NCBI GenBank assembly: GCA_035638575.1
Contig: DASQZT010000013.1
Location: 26,626-90,625, forward strand
Direction of reading: 5' to 3'
Length of the DNA stretch: 64,000 nt
Source of the DNA: DASQZT01 sp035638575
Lineage (GTDB): Bacteria > Acidobacteriota > Terriglobia > Bryobacterales > Bryobacteraceae
In this document: positions 16,527 to 24,723 of the stretch, piece after piece
Position numbering within the stretch: position 1 is the first letter of the stretch
Layout of the letters: each line of letters begins with the position of its first letter
Translations under genes and position numbers: made by a program
Notes under the pieces: generated by a model
Database searches by the model: none
What the model was told of the DNA's origin: nothing
The model's input: only the letters and a program-made list of their open reading frames with translations

Positions 16527-17428
16527 CCAACGGAACTTCGGTGTCGCTGGCCGAGTCGGGACTCGGCGGCGAAGTGCTGGCGTGGGTGGATGTGCTGCAC
16601 GAAGGCCCGGTGCCGGCGGGGCTCGGCCTGGATGAACTCAGCCGGCTGCGCGGGATCTTTCTGGACTCCTGCTGGCCTTCCGCGGATTCCGCGGCGGAAG
16701 CTTTGGCGCGGCGCGACGCGGCGCTGGCGCGGTTGGGCGAGCACGAAGAAGTGGCGCTGTGGTTCGAGCACGATCTCTACGACCAGTTGCAGCTCATCCA
16801 GGTGCTCGACTGGTTCCGCGGCCGGCCCGGTGGCGCCACGCGGGTGAACCTGATCTCGATCGACGATTACCTGGGCCGCCTCACCGGGGCAGAGCTTGCC
16901 GCGTTGTGGCCTCGCCGCCATCCCGTCTCGCAGGCCGAACTGGACCTGGCGGCCGCGGCGTGGCAGGCGTTCCGCTCGCCCGATCCCACCGATATCGAGA
17001 GACTGCTGCGGCAGGACACCTCGGCGCTGCCCTTTTTGGCCGGCGCGCTGGAGCGGCACTTGCAGCAGTTTCCGGCGGTGGAGAACGGCCTGGCCCGCAC
17101 GGAACGCCAGATCCTGGAACTGGTAGATTCCGGCGCGCGAGATTTCCATGCGTTGTTCCTGGCCGACCAGCGGCGGGAGGAACGCATCTTCATGGGGGAT
17201 GCGAGTTTCGCGCGCTACGTCACGGGGCTGAGCGATTGCCGCCATCCGCTGTTGGAGCAGGAGGGCGGGGCGCTGGCCTTGACGCAGACGGGCCGGGAGG
17301 TGCTCTCCGGGCGAGCCGACCAAGTCCACATCAACGGCATCAACCGGTGGCTCGGGGGAGTACACCTCCAAGGCTTCGAAGCGCTGTGGCGCTGGCACGA
17401 GCGCCGGCGGCGCCTGGCGCCGCATTGA
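16514..17428 (+). CDS. DUF1835 domain-containing protein
   Basis: A 304-residue cytoplasmic protein. The N-terminal MLHVTNGTSVSLAESG, VLHEGPVP and LWFEHDLYDQLQL are the recognisable DUF1835 motifs, and the C-terminal half resembles the associated DUF3658-type region. The biochemical role is unknown. It overlaps xylB by 13 bases and abuts the convergent secreted-protein gene without any spacer, so rightward transcription from cysD probably ends here. Confidence 0.85.
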   Translation: MLHVTNGTSVSLAESGLGGEVLAWVDVLHEGPVPAGLGLDELSRLRGIFLDSCWPSADSAAEALARRDAALARLGEHEEVALWFEHDLYDQLQLIQVLDWFRGRPGGATRVNLISIDDYLGRLTGAELAALWPRRHPVSQAELDLAAAAWQAFRSPDPTDIERLLRQDTSALPFLAGALERHLQQFPAVENGLARTERQILELVDSGARDFHALFLADQRREERIFMGDASFARYVTGLSDCRHPLLEQEGGALALTQTGREVLSGRADQVHINGINRWLGGVHLQGFEALWRWHERRRRLAPH

Positions 17429-17710
17429 TTACTTGGCGTTGCGGTTGGCCGCCCCGGCTGCTTGCTTCAGCTCCCGGTTGGCTTGATCCAGTAATTCCTT
17501 GGCCTTTTGGGCGTGACCCTGCATGTCAAATTCATTGGCCTGTTGCGCCTGGACGATTCTCTCCCAGGCTTGCTGAGTCAACCGCTGCGCGGCGGCGATA
17601 TTCGGATGGCGTCCCGGATTGACATTTCTCGCCGGTGGTTGCGCGATGGCAATCCCTCCGGCAATCAGGATGGAGCCCAGAACGGCAGTGAGAACTCGGG
17701 TTTTGATCAT
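17429..17710 (-). CDS. small secreted helical protein, function unknown
   Basis: A 93-residue product with a clear signal peptide (VLTAVLGSILIAGGIAIAQPP) followed by about 70 residues of charged, Gln/Ala-rich helix (HPNIAAAQRLTQQAWERIVQ, then KAKELLDQANRELKQAAG). The heptad-like spacing suggests a periplasmic helical hairpin or coiled coil. It stands alone between convergent and codirectional neighbours. I recognise no family beyond small exported acidobacterial proteins. Confidence 0.65.
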   Translation of the reverse strand: MIKTRVLTAVLGSILIAGGIAIAQPPARNVNPGRHPNIAAAQRLTQQAWERIVQAQQANEFDMQGHAQKAKELLDQANRELKQAAGAANRNAK

Positions 17711-17768
17711 AGCTTAAGATTCTAAGCGCTCGACCCGCTTCCCGCAATGAAAATGCAATTAAATTTCG

Positions 17769-19208
17769 CTAACCCCCAGGGCGGCGCTTGTGCCAATCGG
17801 TGTGCGACTGAAACTCGCGGCCGACGGCGAGCAGGGTGTTCTCCGAGAACGGCACCCCCACAACCTGCAAGGCCACGGGCAAGCGGTCGGCGAAGCCACA
17901 GGGCAGGACCAGCGCCGGGAGCCCGGCGAGGTTGCCGGCCTGGATGATGCCCTGGAAGCCCGGGGGTGGCTCGGGCGCGGAGGCGGCCGCGGGCGTGGCG
18001 CCACCGCCATCGAGGCGCTGCCCGATGGGGCTGGCGGGGCCGGAACGGCCGGGCGCGATCAGCACGTCGACTTCGGTGAAGAGGACCGAGAACGCTGCCT
18101 GGATCAGGCGGCGGAGGCGCATGGCTTTGAGGTAGTCCCTGGCGGGAAAGTCCAGGCTGGCTTTCAAGCCCGCGGCCTGCGCCTGGTCGGCGAGCTGATC
18201 TACCTTGCCGCTGGTGATGAGGGGCTCGAAGATGGAAGCCTGCTCCGCCGTCAGAATCGCGGAGAGGCACGGGCCGTAGGGGAACGGCGGCAGCTTCGTC
18301 TCGACCAGTTGCGCGCCGGCGTCTTTGAGAACCGCCAGCGCGGCGGCGAACGCGGGACGCGCGGAGGCTTCGGCGCGCTCGGCGAAATCGACGGGCGCGT
18401 AGCCCACTTTCAGGTCCTTCACGGGCCGCGCGTATTGCGGGGTGTAGTAGAAACTCTTGCCCGCGGAGCCCGGATCTTTGCCATCTTTACCGGCGATGAC
18501 CTGGAGGATCAGACCGCAATCCTCGGCGCTGCGGGCGAAGGGGCCGAGCTTGTCGAGGGTCCAGGAGAGCGCCATGGCGCCGTAGCGGCTGACGAGGCCA
18601 TAGGTGGGGCGAAGCGCGGTGACGCCGCAGAAGGAGGCGGGCGTGACGATGGAGCCCGAGGTCTCCGAGCCGATGGCGAAAGGCACGAGTCCCGCGGCGA
18701 CGGCCGCGGCCGATCCGCTGGAAGAGCCGCCGGACCAGCGCGCGCGGTCCCACGGGTTGAGGCCCGGACCGGTGAGGGATGCCGAGGCATAACGGTATCC
18801 GCCTCCGCCGGCGAGCTCCACCATGGAGAGCTTGCCGGTGAGCACCGCGCCGACGCCATCGAGCTTGTCGACGACGGTGGCGTTGTAATCGAAGACCTGG
18901 CCGGCATACGGTTTGGCGCCCCAGGTGGTGGGCTGGCCGGCGTAACTGAGCAGATCCTTGACGCCGTAGGGAATGCCTTGCAAGGGGCCGCGCAGTCGAT
19001 CGCGCTTGAGTTCCTGGTCGACCTCCTTGGCTTTGCGGATGGCCTGCTGGGGGAGGCCGAGAGCGAGAGCGTTGTAGCGCGGCCCAAGCTGCTCGAGGCG
19101 GCCGGCGAAGGCGCGGGCGAGGTCTTCGGCGGAGAACTCCTTGTCTTTGAGGCGCGCGTTCAACTCGGGGATCGCGGCGAAGAAAACGTCATCACCAATT
19201 GCGGCCAT
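17769..19208 (-). CDS. amidase signature family hydrolase
   Basis: About 479 residues. The Ser-cisSer-Lys triad is visible: Lys in PYGVKDLLS, the cis-Ser in RWSGGSSSGSAAAVAAG, and the nucleophile Ser in GSETSGSIVTPASFCGV. RPTYGLVSRYG follows as in GatA-like amidases. There is no GatB or GatC neighbour, so a catabolic or detoxifying amidase is more likely than tRNA amidotransferase. The ATG at 19208 is chosen because sequence upstream in this frame is a shadow of the small Tat gene. It is the third gene of a tight operon with aroDE and the small Tat protein. Confidence 0.88.
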   Translation of the reverse strand: MAAIGDDVFFAAIPELNARLKDKEFSAEDLARAFAGRLEQLGPRYNALALGLPQQAIRKAKEVDQELKRDRLRGPLQGIPYGVKDLLSYAGQPTTWGAKPYAGQVFDYNATVVDKLDGVGAVLTGKLSMVELAGGGGYRYASASLTGPGLNPWDRARWSGGSSSGSAAAVAAGLVPFAIGSETSGSIVTPASFCGVTALRPTYGLVSRYGAMALSWTLDKLGPFARSAEDCGLILQVIAGKDGKDPGSAGKSFYYTPQYARPVKDLKVGYAPVDFAERAEASARPAFAAALAVLKDAGAQLVETKLPPFPYGPCLSAILTAEQASIFEPLITSGKVDQLADQAQAAGLKASLDFPARDYLKAMRLRRLIQAAFSVLFTEVDVLIAPGRSGPASPIGQRLDGGGATPAAASAPEPPPGFQGIIQAGNLAGLPALVLPCGFADRLPVALQVVGVPFSENTLLAVGREFQSHTDWHKRRPGG

Positions 19209-19215
19209 AACACTC

Positions 19216-19413
19216 TCAGGCTTTGAACTGGAAGGCCGGCTCGGTGGACATGGGGACGGCCTGTTTGGCCAGAGCCGCGCTGGTGGCCTCGAGGCGGTCG
19301 CGGGCGGCTTTGAGCTCGTCGTCGGGAGCGGCCGGCGTTTGCGGCAGAGCATTCCCGGCGGCGGCGGTGAGGACCGCGGCGGCGAGTTTGCGGCGGGTGA
19401 GCCGGGTGGTCAT
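19216..19413 (-). CDS. small protein with Tat-like signal, amidase partner
   Basis: A 65-residue gene too short for most predictions but well supported. Its ATG overlaps the aroDE stop (ATGA at 19410-19413) and its own stop lies seven bases before the amidase start. The product begins MTTRLTRRKLAAAVLTAAAG, a twin-arginine-like export signal, then a short charged helix (DDELKAARDRLEATSAALAK) and an end with an aromatic residue (AFQFKA). It may assist export or folding of a partner, plausibly the amidase, though the amidase itself has no visible signal peptide. Confidence 0.7.
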   Translation of the reverse strand: MTTRLTRRKLAAAVLTAAAGNALPQTPAAPDDELKAARDRLEATSAALAKQAVPMSTEPAFQFKA

Positions 19414-20918
19414 TTTTGGTGCACGAGGGCTTCGGCAGCGGCCTTCAGCATGACGGCACGCGGGGCCGATTCGCCGGTCCAGATTTCGAACTGCCGGACG
19501 GCCTGCTCGATGAACATTTCCAAGCCGGGGACGACAGCCTTGCCCTGCTGTTTGGCGCGGCGGAGCAGCTCGGTTTCGACCGGATTGTAGACCATGTCGA
19601 ACACGACTTCCGCGGGAATGACGCCGTTGAAGAAGCACTCGTCGACGTGCGGAAACATGCCGAGGGGCGTGGCGTGGACCACGGCGTCGAAATGGCGCCC
19701 GGCGAGCTGCTCGCGCGCCAGGGCCTCGGCGCCGCAGACCTTGGAGAGGGCGCGGACGCGGTCGAGGTTGCGGCCCACGAGGGTGATCTTCGCGCCGGCG
19801 TCGGAAAGCGCGCAGGCCGCGCCGCGGGCCGCGCCGCCGTTGCCCACGATCAGCACGGAGGAAGCGCGCAGCCGCAACAGGCGGGAGAGCGGGCCGGTGA
19901 TGCCGGCGGCGTCGGTGTTGGTGCCGCGCCATTTGCCGGCCTTGCGCCAGACGGTGTTGACCGCGCCGATGCGCCGCGCCAGGGGATCCACGGCATCGAG
20001 ATAGCGGATGATCTTCTGCTTGTGCGGGATGGTGACGCTGAAGCCGGAGAGCGGGAGCTTGTCGGCCATGGAAAAGAAATCGCGCAGGTAGACCGGCGAA
20101 ACGAGAAAGGGCAGATAGACCGCTTCCACGCGCCGCGATTGGAAAGCGCGGTTGTGCACGGCGGGCGAAATGGAGTGGCGGATGGGGTCGGCGATGACGC
20201 CGTAGATCTTGGCGTTTTTGCGCAGCTTTTCGACGCGGTAGAGATTCCGGAGGTAGCGCGCGCTGACCTGGCCGGCGGCGGTGCCTTCGGCGAACATGGG
20301 GGCGGCGTAGGTGAAAGCGGCGCCGAAGATGGGGGAGAGCACGCGGGTGGGGAAGCCGAGCTCGCCCATGGCCAGCACGATGAGCCGATGCTTGGGCAAG
20401 GCCCGGGCGGCGGAGAGGACGCGCACGTTGTCGGAGGGCTTGCGCGCCGTGGTGACGACCTTATAGGCGTCGGCGGGCACCCGCATGACGCGGCCGACGA
20501 CCGTGTCCATGGGGGGCGTGGCTTCGTAGTTGTGATAGGAGACGATAACGTGGGCGCGGCCGCGGAACTGTCCCATCCGTTCCTGGGCGACCTCGGCGGT
20601 TTCGATTTCGACATCGATGGCCTGGGCGCCGTTGTGGACGGCGAGGTCGAGAACGGCGAGCTGTTCCTCGATGCTGCCGTTGAATTTTCCATGGTTCTGG
20701 TGGCGGCGGCAGGTGGCCAGGATCATGCAATCGGGAAACTGCTCGAGGAAAGGGCGAATGGCCTCAGCGCCGAGGCAAGGGTGATCGAGGAAGTCCAGGC
20801 GGAATTCGAGGAAAGGCTCGCCAGCCTCGGCCTCATGACGGGCGTGGTCGAGGAGGGTTGGAACGTCTGGAAGACCCAACGCGATGCATATGCGCGGGAG
20901 CGACCTGATCTGCGCCAT
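19410..20918 (-). CDS. aroDE: bifunctional 3-dehydroquinate dehydratase (type I) / shikimate dehydrogenase
   Basis: Catalyses steps three and four of the shikimate pathway in one 502-residue chain. Residues up to about 225 are a type I AroD barrel with the general-base His in SYHNYEATPP and the Schiff-base Lys in DAYKVVTTARK. The rest is AroE: HSISPAVHNRAF (shikimate binding), SVTIPHKQKI (catalytic Lys), NTDAAG, and the NADP-binding GNGGAARGAA. Such fusions occur in plants, chlamydiae and several environmental phyla. It is the promoter-proximal gene of the operon with the small Tat protein and amidase. Confidence 0.95.
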   Translation of the reverse strand: MAQIRSLPRICIALGLPDVPTLLDHARHEAEAGEPFLEFRLDFLDHPCLGAEAIRPFLEQFPDCMILATCRRHQNHGKFNGSIEEQLAVLDLAVHNGAQAIDVEIETAEVAQERMGQFRGRAHVIVSYHNYEATPPMDTVVGRVMRVPADAYKVVTTARKPSDNVRVLSAARALPKHRLIVLAMGELGFPTRVLSPIFGAAFTYAAPMFAEGTAAGQVSARYLRNLYRVEKLRKNAKIYGVIADPIRHSISPAVHNRAFQSRRVEAVYLPFLVSPVYLRDFFSMADKLPLSGFSVTIPHKQKIIRYLDAVDPLARRIGAVNTVWRKAGKWRGTNTDAAGITGPLSRLLRLRASSVLIVGNGGAARGAACALSDAGAKITLVGRNLDRVRALSKVCGAEALAREQLAGRHFDAVVHATPLGMFPHVDECFFNGVIPAEVVFDMVYNPVETELLRRAKQQGKAVVPGLEMFIEQAVRQFEIWTGESAPRAVMLKAAAEALVHQK

Positions 20919-20919
20919 C

Positions 20920-21636
20920 TTACCTTAAAGGAATCCCTAGAATACCACAGGGGAATGGGGGTACCCGGACGGGGTGGCGGGTGTGGCCGGCGGTGCCCGG
21001 ACGAGGTGGCGGGTGTGGCCGGCAGCGGGGACGAGGAGCAAAATAAGCGAGCAAACCCAATCCCGAAAACGGATATTCAGGGATGGAACTCCTTTGCCGG
21101 CGAGTACAGGCCGGGAGATGATCCCGCTGCATGAGCTGCTGCTGGTTGAACGACTGGATCGTAGCGGCAATCCCGAGGGTGCTCGAACGCCGCGGGAAGA
21201 CCTCGTCGCGAAGAAAGCGGTAGCCCTGGCGCCGCCTCCGATCGAGATCAACCGGCTCCAGGGTCTGCCAATAGTCCTGGATCTCACGTTTCAAAGCTTC
21301 GAACATCTGGTGGTCACCGGCGCCGGACAGCGGCCCGTTGTCGGCAAGCAAGGACTCGATTCGTGAATTGGCATCGATCAGCGCCCTCCTGCTCTGTTCC
21401 GCTTTGACCCGATCGGGCTCCAGAAGGTAATCCCGAATGTAAGTGCCGGAGAGGTATACCGCCGCGCGGATTTCGTCCAGTTGCTGGTTCTTCGCAAGAA
21501 ACTGCCGCAGAGTGGTTTGATCGCCGACCGGGAGTTCGGAGAGCGCATGAAAAGCGCTCAGCCCCGACAGGATGAGGAGGACCAGCAGCACGCCAAAACC
21601 GAGGACCAGACCGCCTCGTATGGTCAGCAGCCGCAC
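20920..21636 (-). pseudogene. truncated sensor histidine kinase (sensor part only)
   Basis: From a GTG at 21636 the frame reads VRLLTIRGGLVLGFGVLLVL, a membrane helix at the start of a two-component sensor, then an extracytoplasmic four-helix region (SGTYIRDYLLEPDRVKAEQS, LEPVDLDRRRRQ) up to QSFNQQQLMQRD near 21135. After that the sequence is Pro/Arg-rich noise over the tandem repeats. The second membrane helix, the His phosphoacceptor and the ATPase domain are all missing. It lies directly downstream of the response regulator gene, its probable former partner. Confidence 0.75.
20961..21024. repeat. two tandem 32-bp repeats
   Basis: Units at 20961-20992 and 20993-21024 differ at three positions and share GGTGGCGGGTGTGGCCGGC. 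A third partial copy may follow. The array lies between the aroDE start and the end of the truncated sensor-kinase frame, where coding sequence has decayed, so it may mark the rearrangement that removed the kinase domain. Confidence 0.75.
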
Positions 21637-21721
21637 TCCCGCCCGCGGATTCGAAGAGGCGGATCCGCCGGGCGGCGCACCAACGCCCGCGACGTGGACA
21701 CGCGGTTGCACAGGCGCGCCT

Positions 21722-22399
21722 TCAACCCGGCGCGGCACCGCTGCGTTGAGGGGGAATGACGCCTTTTCGAACGGCATACAGAATCAAGTCGGCCACGCTG
21801 TGGAGGTTCAGTTTCTGAAAGATGTGTTGGCGGTGGGAGATCACAGTGGTAGGGCTAAGGCCGAGAACATTTGCGACATCTTTGTTGGCCGCACCTTCCG
21901 CCAGGAGTTGCAGGATCTCGCGTTCGCGGTTCGTGAGAAGCTCGTAGGCGTCTTCTACGTCCTCACGCTGAAGATATCGTGTATAGTCGTCCGCCAGGAT
22001 TCGACTCACTTTGGGACTAAAGAACGCCTTTCCCTGACTGACCGCACGCACGGCATCGACGATTTCGGATTCGGCCGAGCTTTTCAGGACATATCCCCGC
22101 GCACCAGCCCTGAGCGCGCTCAGGAGATAGCACTCGTCCGCATGGACGGTCAACACCACAATCTGAGTATCGTGCAATGTCGCGGAGATCTGCCGGGCCG
22201 CCTCAATACCGTTGAGGTTTGGCATTCCAATGTCAAGAATGACGACATGAGGGCGTTCGCGCAGTGCGGCCTCGATCGCTTGCCTGCCGTCGCACGCTTC
22301 GGCAATCACCTCGAACCCGGGTTCGTGCTCCAGCAGCGTGCGTAAGCCCCGGCGTATGATTGCATGATCATCTGCGATCAGTATGCGGATTGGGCCCAT
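21722..22399 (-). CDS. NarL/FixJ-type response regulator
   Basis: A complete two-domain regulator of about 225 residues. The receiver starts IRILIADDHAIIRRGL, has the phosphoacceptor Asp in VVILDIGMPN and the conserved Lys in GYVLKSS. A LuxR-type helix-turn-helix follows (LTNREREILQLLAEGAANKD, TVISHRQHIFQKL). The ATG at 22399 gives a normal N-terminus; the longer start at 22474 adds an unusual tail. Its neighbouring kinase is truncated, so it may be an orphan fed by another sensor. Targets are unknown; the divergent efflux operon is a candidate. Confidence 0.92.
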   Translation of the reverse strand: MGPIRILIADDHAIIRRGLRTLLEHEPGFEVIAEACDGRQAIEAALRERPHVVILDIGMPNLNGIEAARQISATLHDTQIVVLTVHADECYLLSALRAGARGYVLKSSAESEIVDAVRAVSQGKAFFSPKVSRILADDYTRYLQREDVEDAYELLTNREREILQLLAEGAANKDVANVLGLSPTTVISHRQHIFQKLNLHSVADLILYAVRKGVIPPQRSGAAPG

Positions 22400-22710
22400 G
22401 GTGACACCAGTAGCGGCCGGACGATCTTTCCCGGTGACAGCCGAAATCGTCAGGCCAGCTAAGCTCGGATTCATAATACGTTATCCCAACCCGCCTGGTG
22501 AATACCATGAAGAGAGTATTTTTGACTCCGAATTCGGTGGAGGCAGGCCTGGCTTGTCCTCATCGCTCCATGGATTTTCGTCCAAAACTCCCCTAAGGAC
22601 GGTATGGGCCGCAGGCCGCTCTTCTCATTACGATGGGAAGCGGCCTGGAAAACAGGCTGCCATGATCAAGAACGTGTTTTAACGCACATTCCTCAGTCCT
22701 GCTTTCGCAT
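22400..22710. promoter_or_regulatory. divergent intergenic region between the response regulator and the RND efflux operon
   Basis: 310 bases without a gene, lower in GC than the flanks. It must hold the promoters of both divergent units. A TTGACT (about 22525) resembles a -35, but I see no well-placed -10, and no clear operator repeat. It would be the natural place for the regulator at 21722 to bind. Confidence 0.35.
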
Positions 22711-23424
22711 ATGTTGCCATCAAACAGTGACCTCCCGCCCGAGGTGCTCGAGAGACTGAGGCAGTTCGACACCTGTACGCTGTCCAACGCCATCGAGCGG
22801 CTGGACATTCGCCCACGGAACGAAGGCTTCATCAGCGGGGCGATTACGTGCAGATTCCAACAATTGGAGCCAGTAATCGGATACGCAGTCACAGCCAGGA
22901 TGCGGTCATCCATGATGCCGATCAAAGGGCGTTGCTATTACGAAAACCCAGATTGGTGGAGCTACGTGGCCAGTCTTGCCGGCCCCCGAATCGTGGTGAT
23001 TCAGGACGCCGACCAACCAACCGGAGTAGGTGCGCTGTTCGGGGAGGCTTACGCACGTATCTCGCGCGCGCTGGGCTGCGTGGCTTGTGTGACCGACGGC
23101 GCGGTGCGGGATCTTCCGGGAATCGAGGCCCTCGGTTTCCAGTTGTTCGCCGGCGGTGTCTCGGTTTCCCACGCCTACGCGCACGTCGTGGATTTCGGCG
23201 AACCCGTCGAGATCGGAGGTTTGCGGATCTCTCCCGGGGATCTTCTCCACGGCGATCTGCATGGGGTGCACATGGTCCCGATCGACGCCGCCCGCCAGTT
23301 GCCTCCTATTGCCGAGCAGGTTTTGCGAGGCGACCGGGAGTTATTCGAGTTGACCGAACGAGAAGATTTCTCCGTGGATATGCTGCCCGCCCGGTCGGAA
23401 GAAGGAGTGGATAAACGTCTATGA
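22711..23424 (+). CDS. RraA family protein
   Basis: A 237-residue member of the RraA/demethylmenaquinone-methyltransferase-like fold. The family core is visible: PRIVVIQDADQPTGVGALFG, then CVTDGAVRD, whose Asp and Arg are catalytic in aldolase members, and GDLLHGDLHGV. Members act as 4-hydroxy-4-methyl-2-oxoglutarate aldolases or oxaloacetate decarboxylases, or in E. coli bind RNase E. The sequence retains the aldolase-type residues, so an enzyme is more likely. Its last four bases overlap the start of the efflux adaptor (ATGA), an unusual partnership. Confidence 0.85.
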   Translation: MLPSNSDLPPEVLERLRQFDTCTLSNAIERLDIRPRNEGFISGAITCRFQQLEPVIGYAVTARMRSSMMPIKGRCYYENPDWWSYVASLAGPRIVVIQDADQPTGVGALFGEAYARISRALGCVACVTDGAVRDLPGIEALGFQLFAGGVSVSHAYAHVVDFGEPVEIGGLRISPGDLLHGDLHGVHMVPIDAARQLPPIAEQVLRGDRELFELTEREDFSVDMLPARSEEGVDKRL

Positions 23425-24701
23425 AAACGAAGATCAGGGCCGCGAGCGAAGCGCCCTCCGTTGCGGCATGTCCCCCGCTGCCGGTCCTGGCCGTCATTTT
23501 GACGCTGCTGGTATGCCTCGGCGGATGCTCCAGACCCCAAGCCGTGAGTGCCGACAACGGAAACGAACCGGAGTCGGTTACGACCGTCGGGTTCACAACA
23601 GTCACGCGGAAGCCAATCATGAGACAGCTTACCGTTTCTTCGGAGCTCGTACCATTCCAGGAGATCGATGTGTATGCGAAGGAGGCAGGCTACGTGAAGG
23701 ACCTGCTGGTGGACTACGGCACGCGGGTAGAGAAGGGGCAGTTGATGGCCGTCCTGGAGATTCCGGAACTGGAGATACAGCTGCAGCAGGATGCCGCTGC
23801 TATCGCGAGTGCGGCAGAACGGGTCGTTCACGCACAACACGAGCTGGACCGCCTGGAGGCGCAGCACCGCGTCGCTCATTTGCAGGCCGATCGACTGACC
23901 GGCGTGGCAAAGACACGCCCCGGCCTGGTGGCACAGCAGGAGATCGATGATTTCCAGGGCAAGGACCTGGCACTGGAAGCCCAGGTGGAAGGCGGAAAAT
24001 CAGCCTATCAAACGGCCAAGAGCCAGTTAGACGAGGCTAAGGCGAAACAGCAACGCGACGGAGTGATGTTCGACTACGCCAAAATCACAGCTCCCTTCGC
24101 GGGCGTGGTGACTCAGCGATACGCCAACCAGGGAACCCTGATGCAGTCGGGCACCAACTCGAGCACACAAGCCCTGCCTTTGGTTCGGCTCTCTCAAGAC
24201 GACAAATTCCGTCTCGTGATTCCCGTACCGGAGTCCTATGTGAAGTACATCCACGTCGGCGATCCCGTGCGAGTTCACATCCCATCCTTGAACAAGGTTG
24301 TCCCGGGCAGCGTCATACGATTCTCCGTGAACGTCACCGCCGATACGCGCACCATGCATACGGAAGTGGACGTGCTCAATCCTTCTCACGCTCTAATGCC
24401 AGGACTCTACGCCGAGGCGACTCTGACGTTGGAGCGGAAGAACTCCGCCCTCGTCCTACCGCTTCAGGCGGTAAACCAGGCAGGTAACCAGGCCACCATC
24501 TTTCTGGTCGATCCGAATAACACGCTGCAGGAACGTAAGATTGCGCTCGGATTGCAGACCGCCACCGACGCTGAAGTCTTGAGCGGCCTCAATGAAGGCG
24601 ATCGCGTGGTGGTCAGCGACCGCAGCGGCCTGAAAGCCGGCCTGCATGTGAAGCCGCAAGCGATCGAAGTTGCCCAATATGAGACAGGAACCGCACAGTA
24701 A
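23421..24701 (+). CDS. RND efflux periplasmic adaptor (membrane fusion protein), lipoprotein
   Basis: A 426-residue adaptor linking the inner-membrane pump to the outer-membrane channel. The N-terminus has a hydrophobic stretch ending in a lipobox (VCLGGCSRP), so it is probably lipid-anchored in the periplasm. The barrel-sandwich starts at EIDVYAKEAGYVKDLLVDYG, followed by an alpha-hairpin and the second half KITAPFAGVVTQRYANQGTL. Beta-barrel and membrane-proximal domains follow. Second gene of the operon; the two permeases come next. Confidence 0.95.
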   Translation: MKTKIRAASEAPSVAACPPLPVLAVILTLLVCLGGCSRPQAVSADNGNEPESVTTVGFTTVTRKPIMRQLTVSSELVPFQEIDVYAKEAGYVKDLLVDYGTRVEKGQLMAVLEIPELEIQLQQDAAAIASAAERVVHAQHELDRLEAQHRVAHLQADRLTGVAKTRPGLVAQQEIDDFQGKDLALEAQVEGGKSAYQTAKSQLDEAKAKQQRDGVMFDYAKITAPFAGVVTQRYANQGTLMQSGTNSSTQALPLVRLSQDDKFRLVIPVPESYVKYIHVGDPVRVHIPSLNKVVPGSVIRFSVNVTADTRTMHTEVDVLNPSHALMPGLYAEATLTLERKNSALVLPLQAVNQAGNQATIFLVDPNNTLQERKIALGLQTATDAEVLSGLNEGDRVVVSDRSGLKAGLHVKPQAIEVAQYETGTAQ

Positions 24702-24723
24702 CCGCTCCTCGGGATAAGTTCTC

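Noticed and set aside
20950..21030. CRISPR-like repeat
   Set aside because: Only two directly abutting 32-bp units without spacers; this is a tandem duplication.
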